Below the pieces are notes generated by a model that had not been told where the DNA came from, did not search any database, and saw nothing but the letters and a program-made list of their open reading frames with translations. A stretch of DNA of 64,000 nucleotides from Symbiodinium kawagutii (lineage: Eukaryota; Sar; Dinophyceae; Suessiales; Symbiodiniaceae), in the NCBI GenBank assembly GCA_009767595.1, contig VSDK01027838.1:164181-228180 (forward strand), in the 5' to 3' direction. Numbering within the stretch: the stretch's first letter is position 1; the number at the start of each line of letters is the position of its first letter. The translations under genes were made by a program, and so were the position numbers. Positions 54,751 through 64,000 of this stretch are shown here, piece by piece.

Positions 54751-54971
54751 TCTCAATGGTGTAGGATGATGAACCACCATTTGACCAGCCTTAACCACCG
54801 TTCTCCTACATTTACAATCTCTAACCCCCTTATCCACCAACCACCCTTAGCGAGCATTTCACCATCTCTTACCCATTTTTACAGTATCCCTTAACCACCC
54901 TCAACCACCCTTAGCCACCCTCAGCCACCATTTTTCCATCTCCCAAGACAGCACCACCCACGATGCGCCAG

Positions 54972-55079
54972 GACGAGCGCATCCTCTACGTCTTGCTCCA
55001 ACGTGAGGTCCAACTCATCGACCTGGGCGACCAACCAGGCCCAGTGGCGCCACATGGGGTGGGCCCTCGCCAAGCGCTG
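54972..55079 (+). CDS. Coding exon in phase
   Basis: Acceptor TGCGCCAG/G and donor GCTG/GTGAGC. Phase gives TSASSTSCSNVRSNSSTWAT then NQAQWRHMGWALAKRW, with about 90% G/C third bases. Other + frames and the antisense are open, but phase and bias both favour this one. Confidence 0.5.
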
Positions 55080-56368
55080 GTGAGCTGTGAGGGCCAAGGA
55101 TGGTGCATGGCGAAGAATGGTTGGTTTTAGGGTTTGAGAATGGTTGACCAACTGTCAGTGGTTAATAGGATTAATAGTGCTTGGTGGTTCATGATGGTTG
55201 ATGGTGGTGAACGATAGTTTGAGAATTGTTCAATTCTTAGCGGGTCAGAATGGGTTGATAGTGGTCAAACAATGGTTGATATGGAGCACTCCTGGTCAAA
55301 CGGTGCTTGAAAACTGGTTGTTACTGGCAACAAATGGATGTACAAGGGTTTGAGATGGTTCATATTTGGTTGATGATCATGAATGACGGTATATTCTTCG
55401 AACGCATGTAGCTAGGACTTGTCCGCAATGGTGTTTGTAACTTCATCATAATCAAGCAATACCAAACAATGATGTTTTCATGGTTGAGTATGGTCGATGA
55501 TGTTCAATCAATATAAGTTCAGGCTGCATAGTTGATATGCGCAAATGATGGCTGAGACTGCAGTTCGCGTAAACAACGAGTAATACCTCCTTTATGCTAT
55601 AAGCTTGGACCTCGGATTATGTGAGTCTTGATTCTCCCACGGAGGAAGGAGCGCCAACTCTGGATGTGATAATTGCTTTGCAAATGGGTTCTCGTTGGTT
55701 GTGGCAATATCATTTTGGGTTTCAGGCTCGGATTTTAGGATGGTTGGTGGATTAACCATCACTGACCATAGTTAATCATTCATAAATCCCAGTGGGATCC
55801 ATGATCCATCGTAACAAATAATCTGGATGCAATTGCTGATCTCATATGAAACGTGTCCGTCGTGCGTCTGAGGATTGCTCCTTCACACCTTCAGGTGGGG
55901 CCGCGCTTGGAAGGCTGAAAATATGAACCACTGGGTCCACGGTTTTGAAATGCAATTTTCCCATTTAATATTCAACGGAAAAATAATTTACCTAATAATG
56001 AGCCTAGTTTTTGGAAAGGTTGGGTTTCACCATACCCGGTATGTGGCACTGTATCGATTCTGTTGCCACTATTGTCGCGGGTTCAAGACAGACACTTCTG
56101 ACCAGCTCTCAGTTTCTGAGTACCACTGTGCTGTTTTTCATGGAGACACCTGGCCGTTGATGGCCGTGACACTTCCTCATTCCATCTTATGCGAGCAAAC
56201 CAGTCAAGCTGTTGGGATGTTCATCCATTCATATACTTGGGATTGATGTCCATATTGCCATTTCAATGTATTTTTTTCATGAACCGTTCAGGCGATGAAG
56301 TCATTTCTTCATTGATATTTGAGTAGCCCTTGCGGCGAACCGGGTTGGGTTGGAATGGGATTGGCCAG
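55080..56368. other. Intron-like stretch
   Basis: GGTTGATGGTGG-type units from 55120 to 55550, CCATCACTGACC-type near 55750-55790. An open frame at 55875-56246 lacks coding bias. Confidence 0.45.
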
Positions 56369-56420
56369 GCTTCCTCCGGTGGAGGCTGGGCGGGCTAGGT
56401 TTTGTGGTGGTGGGATGGCC
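56369..56420 (+). CDS. Small coding exon in phase
   Basis: Acceptor TTGGCCAG/G and donor GGCC/GTGGTT. Reads LPPVEAGRARFCGGGMA. Confidence 0.4.
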
Positions 56421-57332
56421 GTGGTTTTCGGGAGCTGCGCCAGGAGCCAGGAATAGGGGAACCCAGATGGCAAGACAGGAGCGGCCCCCAGGAGTGGCTA
56501 CCGAACAGTAGCGATTTCCCAATTTTTGATGGTGAAGCATCAAGTGGTTGTGAGTCTTCACCAATGGTCTAGCTGGTTATGGGATGGGTCAAGTCACCAA
56601 CCATCCGAAGAAGGAGGAGCGAACCCATCCCAGCTAGACTCGTTGAGGTGAGCCCCGGGCGGCCCATGACCCACAGTGAAACGGTTGGTTTTAACCATCA
56701 GTCGCAATGGGTTGAAGACTCTCCAGGTGACCTGCTCGCTTGGGGGTGAGCTTGAGATAGGTTGAAGTGTTGATGCCCATTGGCCATCATTGGCCCATTC
56801 CAATGCTGTCCCAGCTGGTGTTCTTCATAACTGCCTCGTGACTGCGTACCGTTCACCTTGGTTATGCTTGTGGCAGCAACAAGACGAGACTCGCCGCATG
56901 TCACAGTGGATCAACCCTTGGACCAACCTCCAAGGTTATCTGAACTGCATAGTTGGATGTTCAGTGTAAGCATGGCATATCATGGCCATCATCACAGTTG
57001 GAATTACTGGTCGAAAGGGAGCTTCCTGTTTTGGCATCCTACATGGATTTGTACCGTCTCCATGAAGAGATGTCTCTAGACTATCGGTCCCGTGAAGCAT
57101 CCTACTTGCAGTTCACTTCGAGAGACATGGCTAGATCTTTGCTAATCAGAAGCTCCTTGACGTGGAACGCAAAGTGCTTTGAATAAAAGATGTGGTGCAT
57201 GAGGGAAACGGAAACACACAAACAACGATTCAGGGTTCAGATTCGTTGACACAACCACTTCACAATTGGTTACTACCCTCCGTTAGCGGACACAACATGG
57301 ACTTCAACCCGCACAGACACATTATCCTCAAG

Positions 57333-57443
57333 GGGGCGAAGCTGGGGGCCCCTGCCAACCTGCATCTTCCAGGGAGGGAGCCCCGCCTTGAACATGTGCT
57401 CAGGACAACAACACATGGAGCGGTTTGGCTTGTGCTGAGCTGA
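57333..57443 (+). CDS. Coding exon, probably terminal
   Basis: Acceptor TATCCTCAAG/G, phase 0 as required. Reads GAKLGAPANLHLPGREPRLE then HVLRTTTHGAVWLVLS and TGA. Confidence 0.5.
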   Translation, partial: GAKLGAPANLHLPGREPRLEHVLRTTTHGAVWLVLS

Positions 57444-58590
57444 GTCTCAAGCGGGCCATTCAGGGTGAATGACGTCTTGGGTCTTCCAGTCTATAGCACC
57501 TGGTTGGTGTTCGGAACATGTCATTGACCACTGGTCGAAACCATGGTTACTCGCTAACTTGGTTCACCATTAATTACTAGTTACTAGTCACTAGTCACCA
57601 TTAACCATGGTTAGTCACTAGTCACCATTAATGCATAATTTTCTGCAACTAGTGACTAGTGGCGACCAGAATTCGCCACTGATCATTGATGATCCCCTAG
57701 GATTAGTGGTTTGGTAAGCTGGGTTTGATAAGCTGCGCAGCTGCCTTCGAATAACTTTTGAATCCGTTGGCCTACCATTTGCAAGAGAATTCGGAGAAAC
57801 AACGCCAGTGCGCCGTTGTCATTTTTCGAAGTGCGCACAGGCCCAAGTGAAATGATAGACAGACGAAGTTGATGAAATACCCTGAGAATTTGGAAGTCCT
57901 CAGTTGGTGAAATGACCTTGCAGGATGGTGCCAAGCCATCCTGCTTTGCTTGAACATCCAACATGAACAGCAAGTTAAACCACCTACCAAGCCATCAACA
58001 TCCGTTAACTGTTGTTGTTTCAACAGCATGATGGATCCTACTGAGCATTCTCTGTTCCAACAGCAGGAAACTGCGCATGTGTTTGGAGAGAGATGTGACC
58101 CCAACTTTGATTGATCAGCCGATATAGCCATCGTGAGAAATCCATAGAAATGGTGGCTTCATGAGCTCCTTGATTAACCACGGTGAATGCCACCCCCGGG
58201 GATGCTAACGTCCAAGCAGTGAGCTGGGAAAGGTTGAACCAACATGAACCTGGACCAACCAGGATTGAAGCAATCCAACAATGGTGGCGACCGGAACTCA
58301 TCAATGACCATTTTCAACACACTGATTAGCCAACCAGTAACCAGTACTAAACCATCACTAGTAACCAACCATTAGCCAACCCTTGACCAACCATCAGCTT
58401 AACCATTATATAGCCAGTAGCTTAACCAACCATTAATCATCAGCCTAACATAGCTTAACCAACCATTGACCAACCATTCATCCACCATCAACCAACCATT
58501 AACCAACCATTAACCAACCATTAACCAACCATGAACCAACCATTCATCCACCATTCACCACCCCTTGGCTGGCACCCGCGACCTTCCCAG

Positions 58591-58663
58591 GTGCTGGCGG
58601 CCGGCTGTTTGCTGCGACGCAGAGCCCGGCAGCTGGGACGAGTGACGGATGCGCCCAGGGAAG
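58591..58663 (+). CDS. Coding exon at a satellite polarity switch
   Basis: Acceptor GACCTTCCCAG/G and donor GAAG/GTGTCA. Reads VLAAGCLLRRRARQLGRVTD. Preceded by about 230 bp of AACCAACCATTA units and followed by GGTTAATGATGG units. Confidence 0.55.
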
Positions 58664-58689
58664 GTGTCAAGAACTGGGAAAGGTTGGAT

Positions 58690-59460
58690 CACAATGATGA
58701 TTAATGATGGTTAGTGATGGTATTAGATGGTCAACGATGATGATTAACGGTGGTTAAATGATGGGTATTAGTATGATTAATGATTAATGATGATTAATGA
58801 TGGTTAATGATGGTTAATGAAGATTAATGATGGTTGATGATGATGATTAACCTATGGTTAATGGTTAATAATAGCGGATGATAAGTAGCAACTATAGGGG
58901 AGAATGACCAACTAGATGGCGAGCTGGGTCAATATTAACTCACCAATTTCATAGGGGCTAATGACCAACCAATAGTAAGGGAAACAATGGCCAATGGTAG
59001 GGGAACCAGGGGTACGGGGTGAACTGACCCACAGCCATATGATTAATGATGGTTATTGTTGTGATTCATTCTTATTATGATTAAGGATGATGATTAACGG
59101 TGGTTAAATGATGGTTATTATTATGATTAAGTTTCATTATGATTAATGATGGTAATGATGGTTAATGATGGTAAATGAATGTTAATGATGATTAAATGAG
59201 GAATAAAATTAAAATGATGATTCGTGATGGATAATGGTGGACAATGGCGGTCAATGAGGGTTGATCGTGGTTAATGCTGGATTATGGTGGTCAATGGTGG
59301 TTAATGGTTCATCAGATGTTGGACGATTGCTGCCATTCACAACGGATGATGATGGTCTGTGATGGATAATAATGATGGTTAATGGTGAGTATATAACCAT
59401 GGTTAATGATGATTAATCATGGTTGATGATGGTCAATATTGGTCAATATAGATATTGGAC
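58690..59460. repeat. Degenerate GGTTAATGATGG satellite
   Basis: Dozens of imperfect 9-12-bp units, all G/T-type on the + strand, interrupted by a family-1 element. Confidence 0.8.
58915..59040 (+). mobile_element. Family-1 inverted-repeat element
   Basis: Left end GGCGAGCTGGGTCAATATTA and right end GGTGAACTGACCCACAGCC. Confidence 0.5.
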
Positions 59461-59700
59461 GGTTGCCTTCCTGGTTGATGGATGGATATTGGATGATTCA
59501 CAAGCACTGAAATCACTTGGACCCCAAACAACATCATGGTTCGGTTTGGCATAGTTTGGGGGGCCTATGAGATGGAAGGGGAAACCACGGATTTATCCCT
59601 CTGGTTCAAGACAAAATTATGATCAACCAGTTCTTTTAGATGGCTCAATGGCCTTTCTGTGAAACTGCTTCATCATGGCCCCTGTTTTGCCATCCCCAAG

Positions 59701-59809
59701 CAGTGGACTAGTGGACGAAGCACGGGGAAAGTACCAGTTCCAACCTTTACGAACCCACCTGGTGCGCGTTGGGGGACTTCACGACTTGAACATCCCGTCA
59801 TACTACTAA
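59701..59809 (+). CDS. Coding exon, possibly terminal
   Basis: After CATCCCCAAG: SGLVDEARGKYQFQPLRTHL then VRVGGLHDLNIPSYY and TAA. The frame extends back to an ATG at 59675. A second short ATG frame lies at 59535-59621 (VRFGIVWGAYEMEGETTDL). Confidence 0.4.
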
Positions 59810-60176
59810 CCAGTCTTGAGTGCTAGCTTCTGGTCGCCAGTTGGTGCTTGTTCGCCCTGGGTAGAAGTCCAGCAGATGAGTTGTTCCACTGATTTATCCA
59901 GGGATACAATCTACTTACAACTGATGAACCATTGAGGAAGGCCTCATGATCATCGATGGTGGTTGCTAAACTTATGTCAGACCGCCCTCCGGTTTGTAAT
60001 TCTTAAACAGTGTTTCCTGAGGTTTGACATGCATGAGAAAGGATGATTGTCTATTCACGCACGACTACGACTATCATTGACTGTCCGCACAAAACATCAC
60101 TTGCCTTTCTTGGGCATGGTCACCATGGTCACTGTTCGCAACAAGGCTAGCCCATGGTCATGGCCGATCCTGCAAG

Positions 60177-60248
60177 GCCAAACTGCTACATTTGCAACTT
60201 CCTTGGAGGAGGCGGTTGTGAGGGAAGTGGTATCCAGTTGGGAGGGCG
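60177..60248 (+). CDS. Coding exon
   Basis: Acceptor CCTGCAAG/G and donor GGCG/GTGAAC. Reads QTATFATSLEEAVVREVVSS. Confidence 0.5.
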
Positions 60249-60404
60249 GTGAACCGCCGGGCACCGAGATTTTACATCCAACGGTATATTGTTGAAGGAA
60301 GGGGTTTGCTTGTTGGGGCCAGCGATCACCAACAAGATCTGACAAAAAGTGACAACTGCTATGATCTTCACTGTTCCATGCTCAATTTCTATACCATCAT
60401 CAAG

Positions 60405-60560
60405 GGTCAACGACTGGTCGGCATCAATGGGTTCCCCTGGCAGAGCCAGGACGAAGTTTCCGGTGGTTGGGGTTTGTTCAGCGACCCGGGAGCCACGCAA
60501 CATTCCTCGTCGCAAGGAGAAACTGGGAGATTTCCCCATGGGATTTCTGTTCCGAAGTTG
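60405..60560 (+). CDS. Coding segment, frame uncertain
   Basis: Acceptor CATCATCAAG/G. Phase gives SFRWLGFVQRPGSHATFLVA then RRNWEISPWDFCSEVD; an equally biased frame gives GQRLVGINGFPWQSQDEVSG. Antisense is also open. Confidence 0.35.
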
Positions 60561-61060
60561 ATGGATGTTTTTGTTTGCTGGTTGATGATTGGTTGATGAT
60601 GGGTTGATGATGGGTTGATGATGGGTTGATGATTGGCAGATGACTGGATTTTGATTGGATGTGACCTTTGCAAAAGGTTGGGTGAAAAGGGGTGAAATGG
60701 ATGGATCCTAAATTCCATGACCATTTTCCCGAAAACCTTCCCACAGTTGCCAGTTCCAGTTTTGGTTTTCAAGTGGTGATGGCTCACATTGTGAATCCCT
60801 AAAGCCTGAAGATTAACTCCGCACCGTGGAGCTTGGTCTGTCCCAAGTACCGCACTACACAGGATTCGTTGGATCCCAAGATTGGACGCCCACAACATGG
60901 GGTCAAGTGGGGTCAACAACACTAACACACAGCTTGCAAAACATGCTCCCTGCCAGTTGAACTCTCAGACTAAGAAAAATAAGCTAAGGTGGTATCCCCA
61001 ACAGCAAGAGCCACTGCCCATCTCCAGCAACTGCATCAGAATTCCCCAACCCTGCCGGAA

Positions 61061-61350
61061 CCTTTCGGAACCTTGCCTGACATCTGCACCGGAAGCCTCC
61101 GGAACCTTCCGGAACCTTGCCTGCCAACTGCACCGGAACTCCCCGGAACCTTCCGAAACCCTCCGAAACCTTTCGGAACCTTGCCTGACATCTGCACCGG
61201 AAGCCTCCGGAACCTTCCGGAACCTTGCCTGCCAACTGCACCGGAACTCCCCGGAACCTTCCGAAACCCTCCGAAACCTTTCGGAACCTTGCCTGGCAAC
61301 TGCACCGGAACTTCCCGGAACCTCTCGGAACCTCCGGAACCTGAGCCTGG
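61061..61350. repeat. 108-bp tandem repeat rich in CCGGAACCTTCC
   Basis: Two full units (starting 61061 and 61169) and a partial third (61277). Each unit is built of CGGAACC sub-repeats. The period is a multiple of three and several frames on both strands are open (for example ELPGTFRNPPKPFGTLP). Confidence 0.85.
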
Positions 61351-61840
61351 AAGCTGCACCGGCTCACACCGGAGCTTAACTGGGCTGAAGACCCCATAAG
61401 CTTACGCTGTTGGGGAAAAAGAACCATGAAACCTGTCAGTAGTAGATATCCCAATGGAGACCAATCTTCCTACCTGACTTTCGGGAAGGGTCATTCCACA
61501 ACAAGGCTTGTAGTGCGGGTAAAGCGCAACTGGTAGTGCTGCATGGTTATTTTTTTGCGGGGGAACGACTACAAATCATCAAGAACATTGGCTAATTTGG
61601 CCCACAAGATCAAAGTCAAGCTGACATTCACTATCAACCATTATTAGCTGACCATGAGTGCCATCACCCATTTTTCGACAATACAAGTATTTTTCAGATT
61701 TGTTCGGTGTTCTTTCGGTGACCCCACGTCAACCAGTCAAGTTCCATTGGCAGAGCTGAAACTCTGGCTGTGAGGCATTGCAGTCTGAGAAACTGCCATC
61801 GATAGAGCCAAAGAGCGCTGTGCAAAGCTGTTGTTTTATA

Positions 61841-61938
61841 ACCACCCTGGAGTAGATGGAGTATGAAATTGGACTATCCACTTTAGGCATGGCTTCAAAT
61901 ATTGAATGTCGAGAATATTCTATCTACTCCAGGGTGGT
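61841..61938. mobile_element. Family-3 inverted-repeat element with 17-bp perfect ends
   Basis: ACCACCCTGGAGTAGAT at the left and its exact reverse complement at the right; 98 bp, non-coding. Coding-like sequence abuts both sides (DRAKERCAKLLFY left, LLLREARCIAAISRAKFA right). Confidence 0.6.
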
Positions 61939-62700
61939 GTAGAGAAAGCTTTTGCTACGGGAGGCCAGATGCATAGCCGCTATAAGCCGCGCAAAGTTTG
62001 CGACTAAGTAAGCTTGTGGCTTATTGCTTCACAATGACAGGTTCTGAAATTCTTCATTTCAGCTTTGCATACACACTTCCTTTCTTGGGGCAGATGGAAT
62101 TTTAATTTAAGCTGTCCAAATTTCCAACCCAAAGTAGGGCCAACATGGGTCTATCACAGTCGTGCATTTGGATATCTAGATTCTTAGGGGTCTCGTTTTG
62201 ACCACGGATACTGCCAGATGCCGGTCAAGCCATCATGGGTCTGATGTCAGCCGACTATGATTTGGCGGTCATCAGCACATGCGAATCAGGAGCTGTTTTC
62301 ATATGTAGCATGTATATGTTGAGTGGCATAGAGGTGCCACGTTTTTTTAAAACATAATGGCCCTAGCAGAACTGACAATGCTCACATATACCAACAGATA
62401 GACTTGTCATTCATATACTTCACACTCACGCAACACGCTTGTGCAGTTGAGCATCCAGCCGTTTCAAGCAGACATGAGCCGCGACCTTGCATCGCTAACC
62501 ACAATCATCAGGAGATGGGTCTTCGACCAATAGGCATCAACAGTCATCAATCTACAAAGAACTGCTATCATTTTCATGACCGTCCCTCATCACCGGTTCG
62601 ATCACCATGACTGCCACCTTCGATTGTGAAGGCATCAGGCCTTCTCCCCTGTACTGGTAGGTTTAGCCTTGCCTTCCAAGGCGTTGGTCAATGCTCCCAG

Positions 62701-62751
62701 GAAGAACTGGGTCAGTTGGTCAGCTCCCCGGGCTTGGTACTTGCTGTTAGA
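62701..62751 (+). CDS. Small coding exon
   Basis: Acceptor GCTCCCAG/G and donor TAGA/GTAAGT; 17 codons EELGQLVSSPGLVLAVR. Confidence 0.5.
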
Positions 62752-62936
62752 GTAAGTGCTGTACCCACGAAAAAAAGGAACGGTGTATATAGAAAGAGAG
62801 TTGCGAACATGCATGTGTATTACTTAGTTATTTTGTATGTCCACCTTTTATACCTATATATGCGTACAGAAGGTACATGCATAGATGGACATCGACGCAA
62901 ATACACACACACACACATCCATGTCGCATCCATGTA

Positions 62937-63036
62937 GATATGGGTTAAAACCCCGTACCCCTGGTTCCCATCATTAACCATTGTTTTCTCTATTGTTGTT
63001 GCTTAATATTGCTGGTTAATATTGACCCATAGCCAT
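62937..63036 (-). mobile_element. Family-1 inverted-repeat element, reverse orientation
   Basis: Reads ATATGGGTTAAAACCCCGTA at the left and TTGACCCATAGCCAT at the right, the reverse complement of the 27022 copy. Confidence 0.55.
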
Positions 63037-63081
63037 GTGTATGTGCTTCCATAGTTTCTGACCTTGGTGACGTGGTGGCAG

Positions 63082-63238
63082 GACTTCTACATGACAGCTG
63101 TAGCACCATCGATCTTCCGACCGACCCAGCACTTCCAGCTCGATTCTGGCAGCCAAAGCTCGCTGCTGTGCCGGTCCAAGAGCGCCGTCACGTGCGACAA
63201 AGCTCTGGGTTGGCCGGGGCGATGGTGCGGGCATTGTG
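63082..63238 (+). CDS. Coding exon in phase
   Basis: Acceptor GTGGCAG/G and donor TGTG/GTTAGT. Reads DFYMTAVAPSIFRPTQHFQL, then DSGSQSSLLCRSKSAVTCDK and ALGWPGRWCGHC. Another + frame and the antisense are open, but phase and third-base bias favour this frame. Confidence 0.55.
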
Positions 63239-63293
63239 GTTAGTAAGGGTCAGCAAAAGGTAAGAATTGCTACTGATGATGAATGATGAATGA

Positions 63294-63360
63294 TGATTTG
63301 ATGATGATGATAATAATGATGATGATGACGATGATGATGATGATGAATGATGAATGCTGA

Positions 63361-63412
<52 letters not shown>
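63294..63412. repeat. (GAT)n microsatellite
   Basis: GAT/GAAT units in the intron after the 63082 exon. A possible frame at 63481-63729 (ANYNYKTQFENNLVVLCSF) is unproven. Confidence 0.85.
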
Positions 63413-63932
63413 ATGATGATGAAAAATGGTTGGTTGGTTCAGGTATGGTTGTGGTGGCTGGTGAATAGCTTCCCACAAACTTGGAATGTCTCAGAACAGT
63501 TTGCATTCTGAGCGGGATTGCACCTTGCTTTTTTGTTGTAGAAAGCCAGGCAATTGCGGGGCAAAGGACGAGCCAGGCAAACTACAATTACAAAACACAA
63601 TTTGAAAACAATTTGGTTGTACTTTGCAGTTTTGCTGATATCAGACACCTGATTGTCAACTATCAGCATGAAAAGAGTTCAAAGATGTGGGGTCAGACTT
63701 ACTCGAGAGTGACTCTTGTTGCATTTTGAATGACCCAGCAACATGCAGCATAGCATGTGCCGTTTTTTTTCCCTCGCAGTGATGATAAAATCCGCAGGTC
63801 GTGACCATAAACCACCAGCATCAAATGTTATGTTGATTCGGCGTGCCTGTCTGAAAAGTACTGAATCGAGTAACGTTCATTGTTCTTCAGCAACAATAGA
63901 ATATGTTAGTATCTGACCAGTAATTGAAACAG

Positions 63933-63958
63933 CTATCGTTAAACTGGTGGTCTATATG
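63933..63958 (+). CDS. Small coding exon before a family-2 element
   Basis: Acceptor GAAACAG, in phase: IVKLVVYM, then donor GTGGTTTCTCAA, the family-2 left end, cut by the window edge. Confidence 0.4.
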
Positions 63959-64000
63959 GTGGTTTCTCAACATAGGGTCCCCTTTCGCCGCTGAAACTTG
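63958..64000 (+). mobile_element. Family-2 inverted-repeat element, truncated by window end
   Basis: GGTGGTTTCTCAACATAGGG matches the copy at 44038. Confidence 0.5.

Noticed and set aside
54921..55151. Minus-strand frame HQRLARAHPMWRHWAW with a good antisense acceptor
   Set aside because: The + strand frame at 54972-55079 has stronger third-base bias, a GTGAGC donor and correct phase with the previous exon.
55875..56246. 123-codon + strand frame
   Set aside because: No splice pair, AT-rich third positions and satellite-like flanks; likely chance.

Overview
This window looks like nuclear DNA of a eukaryote with a large, repeat-rich genome. A dinoflagellate (Symbiodiniaceae or a relative) is the best fit. 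No long single-exon genes, rRNA or tRNA are visible. Short stretches of coding-like sequence, about 30-250 nt and rich in G or C at third codon positions, sit between long low-complexity introns. Nearly all are on the + strand. Most candidate acceptors read AG followed by G, a known dinoflagellate preference. Donors are mostly GTGNNN, GTANNN or GTCNNN. I found exons by eye from three signals: acceptor/donor pairs, third-base composition, and reading phase from one exon to the next. Treat boundaries as proposals.

Layout. About 0.6-14.5 kb holds gene A, which has no recognised family and two long runs of phase-compatible exons. About 15.9-19.9 kb holds gene B, with a start codon in a strong ACCATGG context, a chain of phase-compatible exons and a stop after a basic helical C-terminus. 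From 20 to 64 kb there are roughly 70 more + strand exon candidates. Some form in-phase runs (39.0-39.6, 45.2-46.7, 47.6-48.1, 52.0-53.1, 54.0-56.4 and 62.7-64.0 kb), but I cannot place all gene ends. Several encode membrane-spanning segments (7.8, 32.1, 32.9, 36.0, 41.2, 42.4 and 44.0 kb).

Between exons lie (GAT)n, TA-rich and (TATC)n microsatellites, degenerate GGTTGATGATGG or CCATCATTAACC arrays, three small families with terminal inverted repeats, a 108-bp tandem repeat, a C-rich minisatellite, and a 1.25-kb insertion flanked by a 15-bp direct repeat. There are two assembly gaps.

The main discovery candidate concerns how introns arise and are built. One inverted-repeat family (TIR GGTGGTTTCTCAA) fills or begins several proposed introns exactly at the splice site, with reading frame kept across at least three of them. 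This is what introner elements (transposons that create introns) would look like. A second family supplies in-frame donor sequences. On a larger scale many introns begin with G/T-type satellite and end with the complementary A/C-type satellite, so each could fold back and bring its splice sites together. I recognised no protein family with confidence, and functions are left open.
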